Source: Paraburkholderia sp. UYCP14C | GTDB lineage: Bacteria > Pseudomonadota > Gammaproteobacteria > Burkholderiales > Burkholderiaceae | Direction of reading: 5' to 3' | DNA length: 64,000 bases | NCBI RefSeq assembly: GCF_004197395.1 | Contig: NZ_SELS01000001.1 | Location: 248,001 to 312,000, forward strand | In this document: positions 24,745-33,893 of the stretch, one piece after another | How the letters are laid out: each line of letters starts with the position of its first letter | How positions within the stretch are numbered: the stretch's first letter is position 1 | Notes under the pieces: model-generated | Seen by the model: the letters and a program-made list of their open reading frames with translations, nothing else | Told to the model about the DNA's origin: nothing | Databases searched by the model: none | Program-made: the position numbers and the translations under genes

Positions 24745-26238
24745 TTACGCATTTGATCGCGCTTGCGGTTTTGCAGTCGCGGCGGAGGGCGCAGCCGAAT
24801 CCGCCACGTCACCGTGCACGCTCGCAGCGCCACCCGCCTGCCCCGTTCTCAACAACGCTCCACCCAATACGCCGGCCGTCGCCGCAAAAACCGCCCCGAA
24901 CAGAAACGCGGCGTGATACCCGCTGTTCAGCGCAACCGCCGCGCTCGACGACGTCAACATCGTCTCGGTACGCGCCGCGGCAACACTCGCGAGCACCGCG
25001 AGCCCGAGCGCCCCGCCCATCATGAACGACGTATTGACGATGCCGGAGGCGAGGCCCGAATCTGCGGGATCGACGTCGCTCATCGCGGCGAGCAGCAGCG
25101 GATTGAAGGCGATGCCGGCACCGAAGCCGAGCAGGATCATGCCGGGCAGCACGTCGGGCACGAAGCTGCCGTCGACGGGTGCACGCGCAAACAGCGCCAG
25201 CCCGCATGCCGCGATCAGCAGGCCCGCCGCGAGCGGCCCGCGCAGGCCGAAGCGCATCACCACGCGCGCCGACACACCCAGCGAAAAGAGTCCCATGATC
25301 AGGTTCGCGGGCAGAAACGCAAGCCCGACCTGCAACGGCCGATAGCCGAGCACGCGCTGCAGATACAGCGCCGAAATAAAGAACCATGCGAACATCGCTG
25401 CTGCCCACAACACGCCGACCACATTCGCGGTCGCGACATTGCGCAAGCGCAGCAGACCGAGCGGCATCAACGGATGCTCGACTCGCGCTTCGATGATGAG
25501 GAACGTGGCCAGCAGCGAGAGCGCGATGAGCAGCAGGCCGAGCGTTTGCTCCGAGAGCCACCCCGCTTCGTTGCCGTTGACGATCGCATAGACCGCGAGC
25601 ATCAGCGATGCGGTCACGCTGAGCGCGCCGGCCACGTCGAGCCGTTCACCGTGGGCGTGCCCGCGTGCGGCGGGCAGTAGCGCGAGGCACAGCGCGTATA
25701 CCGCAATGCCGATCGGCAGATTGACCAGAAAGATCCAGTGCCAGCTCAACAGATTGGTGAGCAGTCCGCCGAGCAGCACGCCGATGCTGCCTCCGCCCGC
25801 GCAGACGAAGCCATATACACCCATCGCCTTCGCGCGTTCGCCGGGTTCAGTGAACAGATTCATGATCAGCGACAACGATACCGCCGAGACGATCGCACCG
25901 CCGAGACCTTGCACGGCGCGCGCTGCGACCAGCAGCACTTGCGAATTCGCGAGGCCGCAGGCGAGCGATGCGAGCGTGAACAGCGTAATGCCGCACAGGA
26001 ACAGCTTGCGGTGTCCGTACAGATCGCCGAGCCGTCCACCGAGCAGCAGACAGCCGCCGAACGTCAGCATGTAGGCATTGACGACCCATACCAGCGAGGT
26101 TTCGCCAAAGCCGAGGTCGGCGGCGATGGACGGCAGCGCGACGTTCACGATGGTCGTGTCGAGCACGATCATCAGCACGCCGAGGCAGAGCACCATCAGC
26201 GCGAGCCAACGTTGTCTGCCATGCAGGGAATGGGTCAT
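24745..26238 (-). CDS. MFS drug exporter, DHA2 (14-helix) family
   Basis: A 497-residue permease with 14 predicted helices. Motif A-like and antiporter motif C-like blocks are visible: LMIVLDTTIVNVALPSIAAD (about residues 17-36) and GGRLGDLYGHRKLFLCG, with GFVCAGGGSIGVLLGGLLT in helix 5. These place it in the EmrB/QacA-type DHA2 proton-drug antiporters. ATG 26238 has AGAGG upstream and was preferred to ATG 26304. No EmrA-type adaptor gene is adjacent, so it may work alone. The downstream AraC-GyrI regulator on the same strand may be its controller. Confidence 0.93.
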   Translation of the reverse strand: MTHSLHGRQRWLALMVLCLGVLMIVLDTTIVNVALPSIAADLGFGETSLVWVVNAYMLTFGGCLLLGGRLGDLYGHRKLFLCGITLFTLASLACGLANSQVLLVAARAVQGLGGAIVSAVSLSLIMNLFTEPGERAKAMGVYGFVCAGGGSIGVLLGGLLTNLLSWHWIFLVNLPIGIAVYALCLALLPAARGHAHGERLDVAGALSVTASLMLAVYAIVNGNEAGWLSEQTLGLLLIALSLLATFLIIEARVEHPLMPLGLLRLRNVATANVVGVLWAAAMFAWFFISALYLQRVLGYRPLQVGLAFLPANLIMGLFSLGVSARVVMRFGLRGPLAAGLLIAACGLALFARAPVDGSFVPDVLPGMILLGFGAGIAFNPLLLAAMSDVDPADSGLASGIVNTSFMMGGALGLAVLASVAAARTETMLTSSSAAVALNSGYHAAFLFGAVFAATAGVLGGALLRTGQAGGAASVHGDVADSAAPSAATAKPQARSNA

Positions 26239-26352
26239 GCGGGTGCCTCTTTGCGCGGATTCGGTCGATTGCCGACGATTGGCTTTCGAGTCTAGCACCG
26301 GCACATTTCGCGTCCAACTACGAAATCCTGGGCGGCGGCGCGCCGTCGCGCG

Positions 26353-27030
26353 TCAGTCGCCGCCGAGAATGTCGTACTTGCCGCCGCGTTCGAGCGCGCG
26401 CTGATACGCGGGCCGCGCGTGGATGCGCCGCAAGAACTCGCCTATCGCGGTCAATTGCGCGGCCACGGCGCCGCGTGCGGTGGCGGCTTCGAGGGGGAAG
26501 CTCATTTGCACGTCGGCGGCGGTGAAGTCGTTGCCGGCGAACCAGCCGGTTGCACCGAGTTCGCTGTCGATATAGCCGAGATGCAGTCGCAATTGCGGAT
26601 CGACGAAGTTCGCCTGCAAGCTCGTCGCGATCTTGCGCGCAATCGGCTTCGCGAAGAACGGCATCCGCGCACCGCCGATGCGTCGGGCGATGAGTTTGAG
26701 CAGCAGCGGCGGCATCGCGGAGCCTTCCGCGTAGTGCAGCCAGTACGTATAGCGTAGCCGCTCCGGCGTGCCCGGCGGCGGTGCGAAACGCCCCGCGCCG
26801 TACCTGTCGACGAGGTACTCGATGATTGCGCCGGACTCGGCGATCGTGAGGCCGTCGTCGGTGATGACGGGCGACTTGCCGAGCGGATGGACCGCGCGTA
26901 GTTCGGGCGGCGCGAGCATCGTGTCTGGATCGCGCTCGTAACGCTTGACCTCGTACGGCACGCCGAGTTCTTCGAGCAGCCACAGCACGCGTTGCGAGCG
27001 GGAGTTGTTCAGATGATGGACGGTGAGCAT
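26353..27030 (-). CDS. Glutathione S-transferase
   Basis: A 225-residue GST. The thioredoxin-like N-terminal domain has HHLNNSRSQRVLWLLEEL (residues 5-22), with the catalytic Ser expected in this loop, then the cis-Pro region GKSPVITDDG and the glutathione-gamma-glutamyl site TIAESGAIIEYLVDRYG (about residues 62-78). The C-terminal helical domain holds the electrophile pocket and ends normally. It conjugates glutathione to electrophiles or acts as a peroxidase. It lies just upstream of the drug exporter on the same strand with a 114-base gap, so cotranscription is possible but not certain. Confidence 0.93.
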   Translation of the reverse strand: MLTVHHLNNSRSQRVLWLLEELGVPYEVKRYERDPDTMLAPPELRAVHPLGKSPVITDDGLTIAESGAIIEYLVDRYGAGRFAPPPGTPERLRYTYWLHYAEGSAMPPLLLKLIARRIGGARMPFFAKPIARKIATSLQANFVDPQLRLHLGYIDSELGATGWFAGNDFTAADVQMSFPLEAATARGAVAAQLTAIGEFLRRIHARPAYQRALERGGKYDILGGD

Positions 27031-27098
27031 GAGCGGCGCACGGTGATGGTTGGAGCGCTACATGATAGGCGCGTTGTGTGGAGGCGGGCTTCTAGTCG

Positions 27099-27365
27099 AT
27101 GCCGCTATACACGAAGAACGGCTATCGAATCGCCTCGCGTCAGTTAAAGAAATGCTTCGGAACCCGAAGTGGCGATGCAAATGCGACGAACAACGCGTAT
27201 GACCTCAGCATCACGTTTGCGGCAACGACGTGTACATATAGCGGCATCTCCATGACGGGAATGGCGCTTTACGATTCCACCGACTCGACGCTTTATGGCG
27301 CGACGTCAAAGGTCGATCAAACCGCGGGGATCGTTTTCGTGGTGAAGAAGACGTCGACGTCCTGA
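27099..27365 (+). CDS. Hypothetical 88-residue protein, possibly a remnant
   Basis: A short frame with lower GC than its neighbours. The last 55 residues (for example ITFAATTCTYSGISMTG) have the alternating small/polar and hydrophobic pattern of an extracellular beta domain. The first 30 residues are basic and unlike it, and there is no signal peptide and no clear ribosome-binding site at ATG 27099. It could be the C-terminal end of a decayed exported protein or a chance frame. The adjoining minus-strand genes do not extend over it. No family recognised. Confidence 0.35.
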   Translation: MPLYTKNGYRIASRQLKKCFGTRSGDANATNNAYDLSITFAATTCTYSGISMTGMALYDSTDSTLYGATSKVDQTAGIVFVVKKTSTS

Positions 27366-27440
27366 TCGGCAACGGTCTTCCGCAACGAACATCTTCGACG
27401 GCCCGGGATTCCATTTCGAGCCGTCGAAGACAATGCACCA

Positions 27441-28664
27441 TCAAACCTTCGACCTATCCCCCATCAACCCATTCGACGGCAACGTCTCATCGAGCAACTT
27501 CCTCGCACTTTCGATCCCCGCCACCGGCAAGCCATCGGGATTGAGCAGCCCCACCTGCACGAGCACCGAAGCCTGATCCCAGTAGATGTGCTCGTTGTAC
27601 AGCTTGTCGCCGCGGAAGCACACGACGGCGAGCATCGGCACCTCGAAGTACTTGCCGGTCGGCGCGACGCCCGGCAGCAGCCAGTCGATCTCGCAGCTAT
27701 GCGTGCAGCTGAAAATGAATTCGTCGACGATGCGGTCCGAGCCGATCGTGCGCGAAATCGGTATCAGTTTGGTGTCGGGCGGATTCGAGTTGACGAAGTG
27801 ACGTGTGTAAAAGCGCTTCAGCTTGTCGTGCCCGACGCCGCCCGTCATCGTCGGTACGTGATTGACGTAGGGCTCGGCGACCATCGTCGGCATCACCGCG
27901 TCGACGTCGCGGGTCGCGAACTCGTGATAGCAATGCGCTTCCCACAGCGCGTTCAGGTCGTATACGGGACCGAGCACCTTGCGCAGCAGCGCCAGCGTGC
28001 GCGAGTACGCCATCATCGCGGCGGGCTTGTCGTATTGCTTGCGCTGCGGCGCGGCGAACGCATGATCGCAGCCGGGATACACGTATTGCTCGATTTGCGG
28101 CCGCGTGCGCAATGCGACGCCGATGCGCTCGCGCGTTTCAGGCGGGCAGTGCGCGTCGTTTTCAGGGAAGTGGAACACCATCGGGCAGTTGATCGCCGAT
28201 ACTTCGTCGAGATGCGCTTCGAGGCCCACGCCGTAGTAACTGACCGCGCAATCGACGTCGGTGCGCGCCGCGCTCAGAAACGCGAGCTTGCCGCCGAGGC
28301 AGTAGCCCACCACGCCGACCTTGCCCGCCTGCTCGGGTAATTCGCGCAATGTGGCGATCGTGGCGGCGATGTCCTTGACCGCGACATCGGCGTCGAACTG
28401 GCCCAGGTAGCCGAGCGCTTCTTTCATGTCGGCGTCGCTGTAGCCGAGCGAGATGCCGGGCTTAATGCGCCAGAACAGATCGGGCACGAGCACGACGTAG
28501 CCTTCTTCGGCGTAGCGATCGGCGGTCGCTTTCATCGAGTCGTTGACGCCGAAGATTTCCTGCAGCAGCACGAGCCCCGGGCCCGAGCCCTGCGCGGGCC
28601 GCGCGACGTATGCGTTGAAACGGTCGCCATCGTGGGCGACGACTTCGATGAAAGAGCCGGCCAT
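27441..28664 (-). CDS. Dienelactone hydrolase fused to SnoaL/NTF2-like domain
   Basis: A 407-residue two-domain enzyme, last gene of the anthranilate operon. The N-terminal 235 residues form an alpha/beta hydrolase of the dienelactone hydrolase family: nucleophile Cys122 in VGYCLGGK, Asp170 in FPENDAH and His201 in GCDHAF form the triad, and Glu36 is in the usual support position. Residues of about 240-395 form an NTF2/SnoaL-like domain (WEAHCYHEFATRDVDAVMPT). ATG 28664 follows GGAGGC. A hydrolytic step on a CoA or lactone intermediate late in anthranilate breakdown is inferred from the operon position; no specific reaction is shown. The fusion is unusual. Confidence 0.88.
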   Translation of the reverse strand: MAGSFIEVVAHDGDRFNAYVARPAQGSGPGLVLLQEIFGVNDSMKATADRYAEEGYVVLVPDLFWRIKPGISLGYSDADMKEALGYLGQFDADVAVKDIAATIATLRELPEQAGKVGVVGYCLGGKLAFLSAARTDVDCAVSYYGVGLEAHLDEVSAINCPMVFHFPENDAHCPPETRERIGVALRTRPQIEQYVYPGCDHAFAAPQRKQYDKPAAMMAYSRTLALLRKVLGPVYDLNALWEAHCYHEFATRDVDAVMPTMVAEPYVNHVPTMTGGVGHDKLKRFYTRHFVNSNPPDTKLIPISRTIGSDRIVDEFIFSCTHSCEIDWLLPGVAPTGKYFEVPMLAVVCFRGDKLYNEHIYWDQASVLVQVGLLNPDGLPVAGIESARKLLDETLPSNGLMGDRSKV

Positions 28665-28697
28665 GCAGTCTGCCTCCAGTCTCACGAAAGATAGGGG

Positions 28698-30341
28698 TTA
28701 CGCCATCATGCGCAACTCGAAACGTTTGAGCTTGCCGGTTTCGGTGCGCGGCAGCGCACCGACGAACGTGATGACGCGGGGATATTTATAAGGTGCGACG
28801 TTATTCTTAACGAAATCCTGCAGTTGCGCGACCAGTTTATCGTCGGCCGTGTAGCCGGGGTTCAGCACGACGAAAGCCCGCACGATCTGCCCACGCGTTT
28901 CGTCGGCCACGCCGATCACGCCGCATTCGGCCACCGCCTCGTGCTGCATCAGCACGCTTTCCACTTCGGGACCGGAGATGTTGTAGCCGGCCGACACGAT
29001 CATGTCGTCGGCGCGCGCCTGGTAGAACACGTAGCCGTCCGCGTCGAGATAGACCGAATCGCCCGGCAGGTTCCAGCCGCCGCGCACGAAGCGCTGCTGT
29101 CGTTCGTCGGCCAGATAGCGGCAGCCGGTCGGGCCGCGCACCGCGAGTTTGCCGATCGTGCCGGGCGGCACGGGTTGCATGTCGTCGTCGACGGCTTGCA
29201 CGACGTAGCCCGGCACCGCGCGGCCGATCGCGTTCGGCCGGATCTCCGCGCCTTGCGACGAAATGAAGATGTGGATCAACTCGGTGCCGCCGATGCCGTC
29301 GATCATGTCGATGCCGGTCGCCTCACGCCACTGACGCCGCGTCGAATCGGGCAGCGCCTCGCCGGCCGACACGGTCTTCTGCAGCGAGGACAGGTCGTGT
29401 TGCGCGACGAGCCGCGCCATCTGCCGATAGAACGTCGGCGCGGTGAACATCACGGTCGCATGAAAACGCTCGACCACCTCGAGCAAGGTCTGCGGCGTGA
29501 GCTTTTCGACGAGCACCGTCGACGCACCGACGCGCAGCGGAAAGCACAGCAGCCCGCCGAGCCCGAATGTGAACGCGAGCGGCGGCGTACCGCAGAAGAT
29601 GTCGCTCGAGGAAGGCTTCAGCACGTGACGCGGGAACAGATCGCACATCGCGATCATGTCGCGATGGAAATGCATGCAGCCTTTCGGCGCACCGGTCGTG
29701 CCGCTCGTGAACGCGATCAGGCAGACGTCGTCGGCGGCGGTGTCGCATGCGGTGAAGTGCTCGGGCTTGTTGACGGCGAGCGTTTCGAGCGAATCGGAGG
29801 AGTCGTCGTGAAAGCGGCGTGTCTGCTTCAGCACCGCGCAGTAGAGCTCGTCCTGTGGATTCGTGCAACGTTCGAGTTCCGCGGTCAGGCGCGTGTCGCA
29901 AAGCGCGGCGCTGACCTGCGCTTTCTCGATGATCTGCTTGAGCTCCTTCGCGCGCAGCAGCGGCATGGTCGGCACGGCGACGAGCCCGGCCTTCAGCGCA
30001 GCGAGTGTGGCGACGGCCATCTGCAACGTGTTCGGCCCGCGCAGCAGCACGCGGTTGCCGGGGCGCAAGCCCATTTCATCGACGAGCACATGCGCGCTGC
30101 GGTTCACCAGCGCGAGCAGTTCGCCGTATGTGGTTGCTTGCGGCTTGCCGTCCACGTCGGACCAGATCGCCGGGCGGTCGCGATGTCCCGCCTCGATAGT
30201 CCGCTCCAGCAGTTCGGTCGCGCAGTTCAGCCGTGCTGGATAGGCGACGTCCGGATTGTCGAGCAGAAAGACGGGCCATTGATCCTGTGGCGGAAGATTG
30301 TCGCGCGCGAAAGTATCGACGTGTGCTGACGGTTCCATCAT
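28698..30341 (-). CDS. abmG: 2-aminobenzoate (anthranilate)-CoA ligase
   Basis: A 547-residue acyl-adenylate-forming ligase of the benzoate-CoA ligase class. The ATP-binding P-loop FTSGTTGAPKG lies at residues 211-221, the adenylate motif DGIGGTELIHIF near residue 350, GDSVYLDADGYVFYQ in the hinge region, and the catalytic lysine is K537 in TETGKLKR. It converts anthranilate, ATP and CoA to 2-aminobenzoyl-CoA. The substrate is inferred from the 2-aminobenzoyl-CoA monooxygenase/reductase in the same operon. Two ATGs are in tandem; the second (30338) has the better spacing to GGGAG. The closest functional relative is the Azoarcus evansii pathway enzyme. Confidence 0.85.
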   Translation of the reverse strand: MMEPSAHVDTFARDNLPPQDQWPVFLLDNPDVAYPARLNCATELLERTIEAGHRDRPAIWSDVDGKPQATTYGELLALVNRSAHVLVDEMGLRPGNRVLLRGPNTLQMAVATLAALKAGLVAVPTMPLLRAKELKQIIEKAQVSAALCDTRLTAELERCTNPQDELYCAVLKQTRRFHDDSSDSLETLAVNKPEHFTACDTAADDVCLIAFTSGTTGAPKGCMHFHRDMIAMCDLFPRHVLKPSSSDIFCGTPPLAFTFGLGGLLCFPLRVGASTVLVEKLTPQTLLEVVERFHATVMFTAPTFYRQMARLVAQHDLSSLQKTVSAGEALPDSTRRQWREATGIDMIDGIGGTELIHIFISSQGAEIRPNAIGRAVPGYVVQAVDDDMQPVPPGTIGKLAVRGPTGCRYLADERQQRFVRGGWNLPGDSVYLDADGYVFYQARADDMIVSAGYNISGPEVESVLMQHEAVAECGVIGVADETRGQIVRAFVVLNPGYTADDKLVAQLQDFVKNNVAPYKYPRVITFVGALPRTETGKLKRFELRMMA

Positions 30342-30422
30342 GGTCTCCCGGGGCGATGAGCCGGAAAATGCGCTTCGTTCTGTGTGAGGGACTTGCGTGT
30401 GGGTTCGGTACTTGTACGACGT

Positions 30423-30818
30423 TCAGTGGGGAATCACCGCGGTGGCTTCGATCTCGACCTTCGCGCGGTCCTCCATCAGCGCCACGACCTGCACCGCGCT
30501 CATCGCGATGTCGTAGTCGCCGATCAGTTCGCGAAACGCTCGGCCGATGTCCTTCAGCGACGCGAGGTATTCGCGCTTGTCGGTCACGTACCACGTGAGG
30601 CGCACCAGGTGTTCGGGCTTGCCGCCCGCTTCGCGCAGCACGGCGAGCAGATTCTTCAGCGCCTGCTCGGACTGCTGCGCGAAGTCGTCGGTATGGAACT
30701 GCGCCTGTTCGTCCCAGCCGATCTGGCCGGCGATGAACACCTGCGTGCCGGTCGCCGCGACGCCGTTCGCATAGCCGCGCGGTTTGACCCAGCCGGCGGG
30801 AAGGAGAGCTTTTTTCAT
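30423..30818 (-). CDS. RidA/YjgF-family protein lacking the RidA arginine
   Basis: A 131-residue member of the YjgF/YER057c family, trimeric enzymes that often hydrolyse enamine or imine intermediates. The conserved parts are IAGQIGWDEQ and LVRLTWYVTDKREYLASL, and the C-terminus KVEIEATAVIPH. The position that holds the catalytic Arg of true RidA (Arg105 in E. coli) reads Met in IAMSAVQVVAL, so it belongs to an Arg-less subfamily. The start overlaps the thioesterase stop by one base (TGATG), so translation is coupled. In this operon it could promote release of ammonia from an amino-enone intermediate; that is inference. Confidence 0.85.
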   Translation of the reverse strand: MKKALLPAGWVKPRGYANGVAATGTQVFIAGQIGWDEQAQFHTDDFAQQSEQALKNLLAVLREAGGKPEHLVRLTWYVTDKREYLASLKDIGRAFRELIGDYDIAMSAVQVVALMEDRAKVEIEATAVIPH

Positions 30819-31258
30819 CAGCGATCAGCCTCGATGGAAGAGGACGATGGGGCATACGCCGCGAGCGCGCTCGCGATGTCGCCAGGAATATCGATCGATT
30901 TGCCGCTGTCGAACGACATGAACACCAGCACCTGTTTCGAGCGAAAGCGCGTTTCGCCGTTGCAATGGCCGTGAATCTCGATGCCGAGCGAACTGCGGCC
31001 GATGGTGCGCACCTCGAGCGTGAGCAGGATCGTTTCGCCCATGCGGCTCGGCCGCGAGAACTCGCAGTCGAGTTTGACGGTCGGCAGGCCGACGCGGCGC
31101 TGCGCGATCATGTGCGCGTAGTCGATGCGCAGGCCCTCGTTGAACCAGTCTTCGACGAGCACGTTGGTCATCACGAGGTACTGCGGGAAATAAACGATGC
31201 CGGCGGGATCGCAGTGCGAGAAGCGGATGCGTACCGGCCGCTCAAATGACTGGCTCAT
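30818..31258 (-). CDS. Acyl-CoA thioesterase, 4-hydroxybenzoyl-CoA thioesterase fold
   Basis: A 146-residue hotdog-fold enzyme. The motif [20 protein letters not shown] (about residues 9-28) carries the catalytic Asp region of the 4-hydroxybenzoyl-CoA thioesterase family, and [15 protein letters not shown] follows as the long helix. ATG 31258 overlaps the acyl-CoA dehydrogenase stop by four bases (ATGA), and the stop overlaps the next start by one base. It could release CoA from a dead-end or overloaded intermediate such as 2-aminobenzoyl-CoA, protecting the CoA pool. Reaction on the pathway intermediate is inferred from the operon. Confidence 0.9.
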   Translation of the reverse strand: MSQSFERPVRIRFSHCDPAGIVYFPQYLVMTNVLVEDWFNEGLRIDYAHMIAQRRVGLPTVKLDCEFSRPSRMGETILLTLEVRTIGRSSLGIEIHGHCNGETRFRSKQVLVFMSFDSGKSIDIPGDIASALAAYAPSSSSIEADR

Positions 31259-32466
31259 TGCGCGTTCCCATTGGCGGCGGCATGCGCCTTCAACAGATCG
31301 CGGCCGACGACCAACTGCTGCACCTCGGTCGCCCCTTCGTAGATGCGCAGCGCGCGGATCTCGCGGTACAGCATCTCGACCGCGGTGCCGCTTTGCACAC
31401 CCATGCCGCCGTAAAGCTGCACGGCCGCGTCGATCACCTGCTGCGCGCCTTCGCTCGCGTGCCACTTCGCCATCGCCGCTTCGCGTGTGACGTTTTCGCC
31501 CTGGTCGCGCAGCCACGCGGCACGATAGACGAGCAGCGCGCTGCTGTCGATCGTCAACGCCATCTGCGCGAGCTTCGCCTGCGTCAACTGAAAGTCGCCG
31601 AGCGTCTGGCCGAACATCTTGCGCGACGCCGCGCGTTCGAGGCCTTCGGCCATCGCATGACGCGCAAAGCCGAGCGATGCGGCGGCCACCGACGTGCGGA
31701 AAATATCGAGCGTGCGCATCGCGATCTTGAAGCCTTCGCCGGGCGCGCCGAGCATCTGGCTCTTCAGCACGCGCGCGTTCGCGAAGCGCAGGCGCGCGAG
31801 CGGATGCGGCGCGATCACGTCGATGCGCTCGGCGATCTCGAGGCCCGGCGTTTGCGCATCGACGATGAATGCGCTGATGCCGCGCGCGCCCGGTGCTTCG
31901 CCGGTGCGCGCGAACACCACGTAGAAGTCCGCGATGCCGCCGTTCGAAATCCACGTCTTCTCGCCGTCGAGCACGTAGTAGTCGCCACCTTCGCGCGCGG
32001 CCAGCGCCATCGCCGCGACGTCCGAGCCCGCCTGCGGCTCCGACAGCGCGAACGCGGCGATCGCCGTGCCGCTCGCGACGCGCGGCAGATAGCGCGACTT
32101 CTGCTCGTGCGTGCCCGCGAGCGAGATCGCGCCCGAGCCGAGCCCTTGCATCGCCAGTGCGAAATCGGCGAGGCCCGAATAGCGCGCTAGCGTTTCGCGC
32201 AGCAGGCACACGGCGCGCGTGTCGATCGTGTCGCCGTGACCGCCGTACGCGACGCCGCCGACACCGTATTTCAGCCAGCCGGCCTGGCCGAGTTCGCGCA
32301 CCAGCAGACGGCAGGTTGCATCGGTGTCGCCATGTTCTTCGTGCGTCAGATGCGCGCGGCACCATGCGTCGATGCCTGCTGCGAGTTCGCGATGACGCGG
32401 CTCGAAAAACGGCCACGCGAGCGGACTGTGCAGATCGATCGAGGTGTTCCGATGGTCGGCGCTCAA
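31255..32466 (-). CDS. Acyl-CoA dehydrogenase of the anthranilate operon
   Basis: A 403-residue FAD enzyme of the acyl-CoA dehydrogenase fold. The FAD/substrate loops [18 protein letters not shown] (about residues 138-155) and [17 protein letters not shown] are intact, with the Arg/Gly-rich [20 protein letters not shown] near residue 350 and the catalytic-base position Glu in [11 protein letters not shown]. It is expected to oxidise a ring-reduced or ring-opened CoA ester. The start is TTG 32466; no ATG is near, and AAGGAG stands six bases upstream, so TTG is convincing. That start is one base after the enoyl-CoA hydratase stop, so the genes are tightly coupled. Confidence 0.92.
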   Translation of the reverse strand: MSADHRNTSIDLHSPLAWPFFEPRHRELAAGIDAWCRAHLTHEEHGDTDATCRLLVRELGQAGWLKYGVGGVAYGGHGDTIDTRAVCLLRETLARYSGLADFALAMQGLGSGAISLAGTHEQKSRYLPRVASGTAIAAFALSEPQAGSDVAAMALAAREGGDYYVLDGEKTWISNGGIADFYVVFARTGEAPGARGISAFIVDAQTPGLEIAERIDVIAPHPLARLRFANARVLKSQMLGAPGEGFKIAMRTLDIFRTSVAAASLGFARHAMAEGLERAASRKMFGQTLGDFQLTQAKLAQMALTIDSSALLVYRAAWLRDQGENVTREAAMAKWHASEGAQQVIDAAVQLYGGMGVQSGTAVEMLYREIRALRIYEGATEVQQLVVGRDLLKAHAAANGNAQ

Positions 32467-32467
32467 C

Positions 32468-33319
32468 TCAGTCTCCTTCGAACACGGGACGCGTCTTTGC
32501 CGCGAACGCGTTGTACGCGCGCTCGAAATCGCGCGTGCCCATGCAGATCGCCTGCGCCTGCGCTTCGGATTCGATCGCCTCGTCGATGCTCATGCTCCAT
32601 TCCTGGTGCAGCATCTTTTTCGTCATGCCGTGCGCGAAGGTTGGGCCGGATGCGAGATCGGCGGCGAGCTTCCGGGCTTCTTCGAGCAGCGCGGCCGGAT
32701 CGCACAGGCGGTTATAGAAACCCCATGCGTGAGCTTCGTCGCCGCTTGCCGAGCGGCCGGTGAACAGCAACTCGGCGGCGCGTCCCTGGCCGATGATGCG
32801 CGGCAGCATCGCGCACGCGCCCATGTCGCAACCGGCGAGGCCGACGCGTGTGAACAGGAACGCGAGCTTGCTGCGCGCGGTGGCGAGGCGCAGGTCGGAG
32901 GCCATCGCGAGGATCGCGCCGGCGCCCGCGCAGACACCGTCGACGGCCGCGATGATCGGTTGCGGGCAATGGCGCATTGCCTTGACGAGGTCGCCGGTCA
33001 TACGCGTGAACAGCAGCAGCTCGGGCATCGGCAAGTCGATCAGCGGCGCGATGATGTCGTGCACGTCGCCGCCCGAGCAGAAGTTTTCCCCCGCGCCGTG
33101 CAGCACGACGGCTTTCACGTCGGTCGCGTAGGCGAGGTCGCGGAACAGGTCGCGCAGTTCCGCATACGATTCGAAGGTCAGCGGGTTCTTGCGCTCGGGG
33201 CGGTTCAGCGTGATCGTCGCGACCTTGCTGGTCACCGACCAGCCGAAATGCTTCGCCTCGTAGCCTGCCAGGGTCAGGCGGTTGCCGGCCAACAGCGCGT
33301 CGGCGGTGGATCGTGTCAT
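32468..33319 (-). CDS. Enoyl-CoA hydratase/isomerase-family protein
   Basis: A 283-residue crotonase-fold enzyme. The oxyanion-hole blocks are [14 protein letters not shown] (about residues 77-90) and [20 protein letters not shown] (about 126-145), with [21 protein letters not shown] for the trimer and active-site side. The usual catalytic glutamates are not obvious; a Cys/Asp pair (AGCDMGAC) is in the second position. It could hydrate, isomerise or hydrolyse a ring C-C bond in the CoA-ester product of the reductase. It follows the MarR gene by 19 bases. Ring cleavage by a crotonase homologue is known for related CoA pathways; the exact reaction here is inferred. Confidence 0.9.
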   Translation of the reverse strand: MTRSTADALLAGNRLTLAGYEAKHFGWSVTSKVATITLNRPERKNPLTFESYAELRDLFRDLAYATDVKAVVLHGAGENFCSGGDVHDIIAPLIDLPMPELLLFTRMTGDLVKAMRHCPQPIIAAVDGVCAGAGAILAMASDLRLATARSKLAFLFTRVGLAGCDMGACAMLPRIIGQGRAAELLFTGRSASGDEAHAWGFYNRLCDPAALLEEARKLAADLASGPTFAHGMTKKMLHQEWSMSIDEAIESEAQAQAICMGTRDFERAYNAFAAKTRPVFEGD

Positions 33320-33338
33320 GTATTCCTCCAGTGCGAAG

Positions 33339-33893
33339 TCAGCTTTTCAGGCTGTCGAGCAGATGCTGCTTGAGCTTGCCGAGGTCCTGATGGGTCTGCA
33401 TCTTCTCGTCGAGGTTCAGCCCACCGAACATTTCGACGACCCATTGCTCGTGCGCGACGGCCATTCGGTCGAACGCCTTGCGGCCATCGGGTGTCAGGCA
33501 CACGCTGATCGAGCGGCGGTCGTTCGGATCGGTATCGCGCGCGACGAGCCCTTCTTTTTCGAGCTGATCGGTGATGCCGGTGACGTTGCCGCCCGTCACC
33601 ATCAACCGGCGCGACAGTTCGGTCATCTTCAGGCCTTCGGGGTGACGTTCGAGCTGCGCCATCAGGTCGAAACGCGGCAGCGTGGTGTCGAATTCGGAGC
33701 GCAGACGTTTGCGCAATTCGGCCTGCACGAGGTTGGTGGTGGTCAGCATGCGCAGCCACAAGCGCAGGCCCATGTGGCTGTCCGCACCGGTGCTCATTTC
33801 GAGGTCCACGACGTTCTCCGCAGGTTGGGCGATGCCTTTGCGCGACGGCTTCGCATCGGATGCCGACTTCTTTGCTTGCGTTGATTTGCTCAC
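33339..33893 (-). CDS. MarR-family regulator, inside the anthranilate operon
   Basis: A 184-residue MarR protein. An N-terminal Lys/Ser-rich tail ([12 protein letters not shown]) of about 35 residues precedes the winged helix-turn-helix, with [19 protein letters not shown] and [20 protein letters not shown] (about residues 90-125) as recognition helix and wing. The start is GTG 33893, overlapping the SDR stop by four bases. Encoded mid-operon, it most likely represses the operon and is released by a pathway CoA ester, the common rule for MarR regulators of aromatic-CoA operons. A candidate site is the inverted repeat at 37097-37113 on the -35 of the operon promoter. Confidence 0.92.
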   Translation of the reverse strand: MSKSTQAKKSASDAKPSRKGIAQPAENVVDLEMSTGADSHMGLRLWLRMLTTTNLVQAELRKRLRSEFDTTLPRFDLMAQLERHPEGLKMTELSRRLMVTGGNVTGITDQLEKEGLVARDTDPNDRRSISVCLTPDGRKAFDRMAVAHEQWVVEMFGGLNLDEKMQTHQDLGKLKQHLLDSLKS

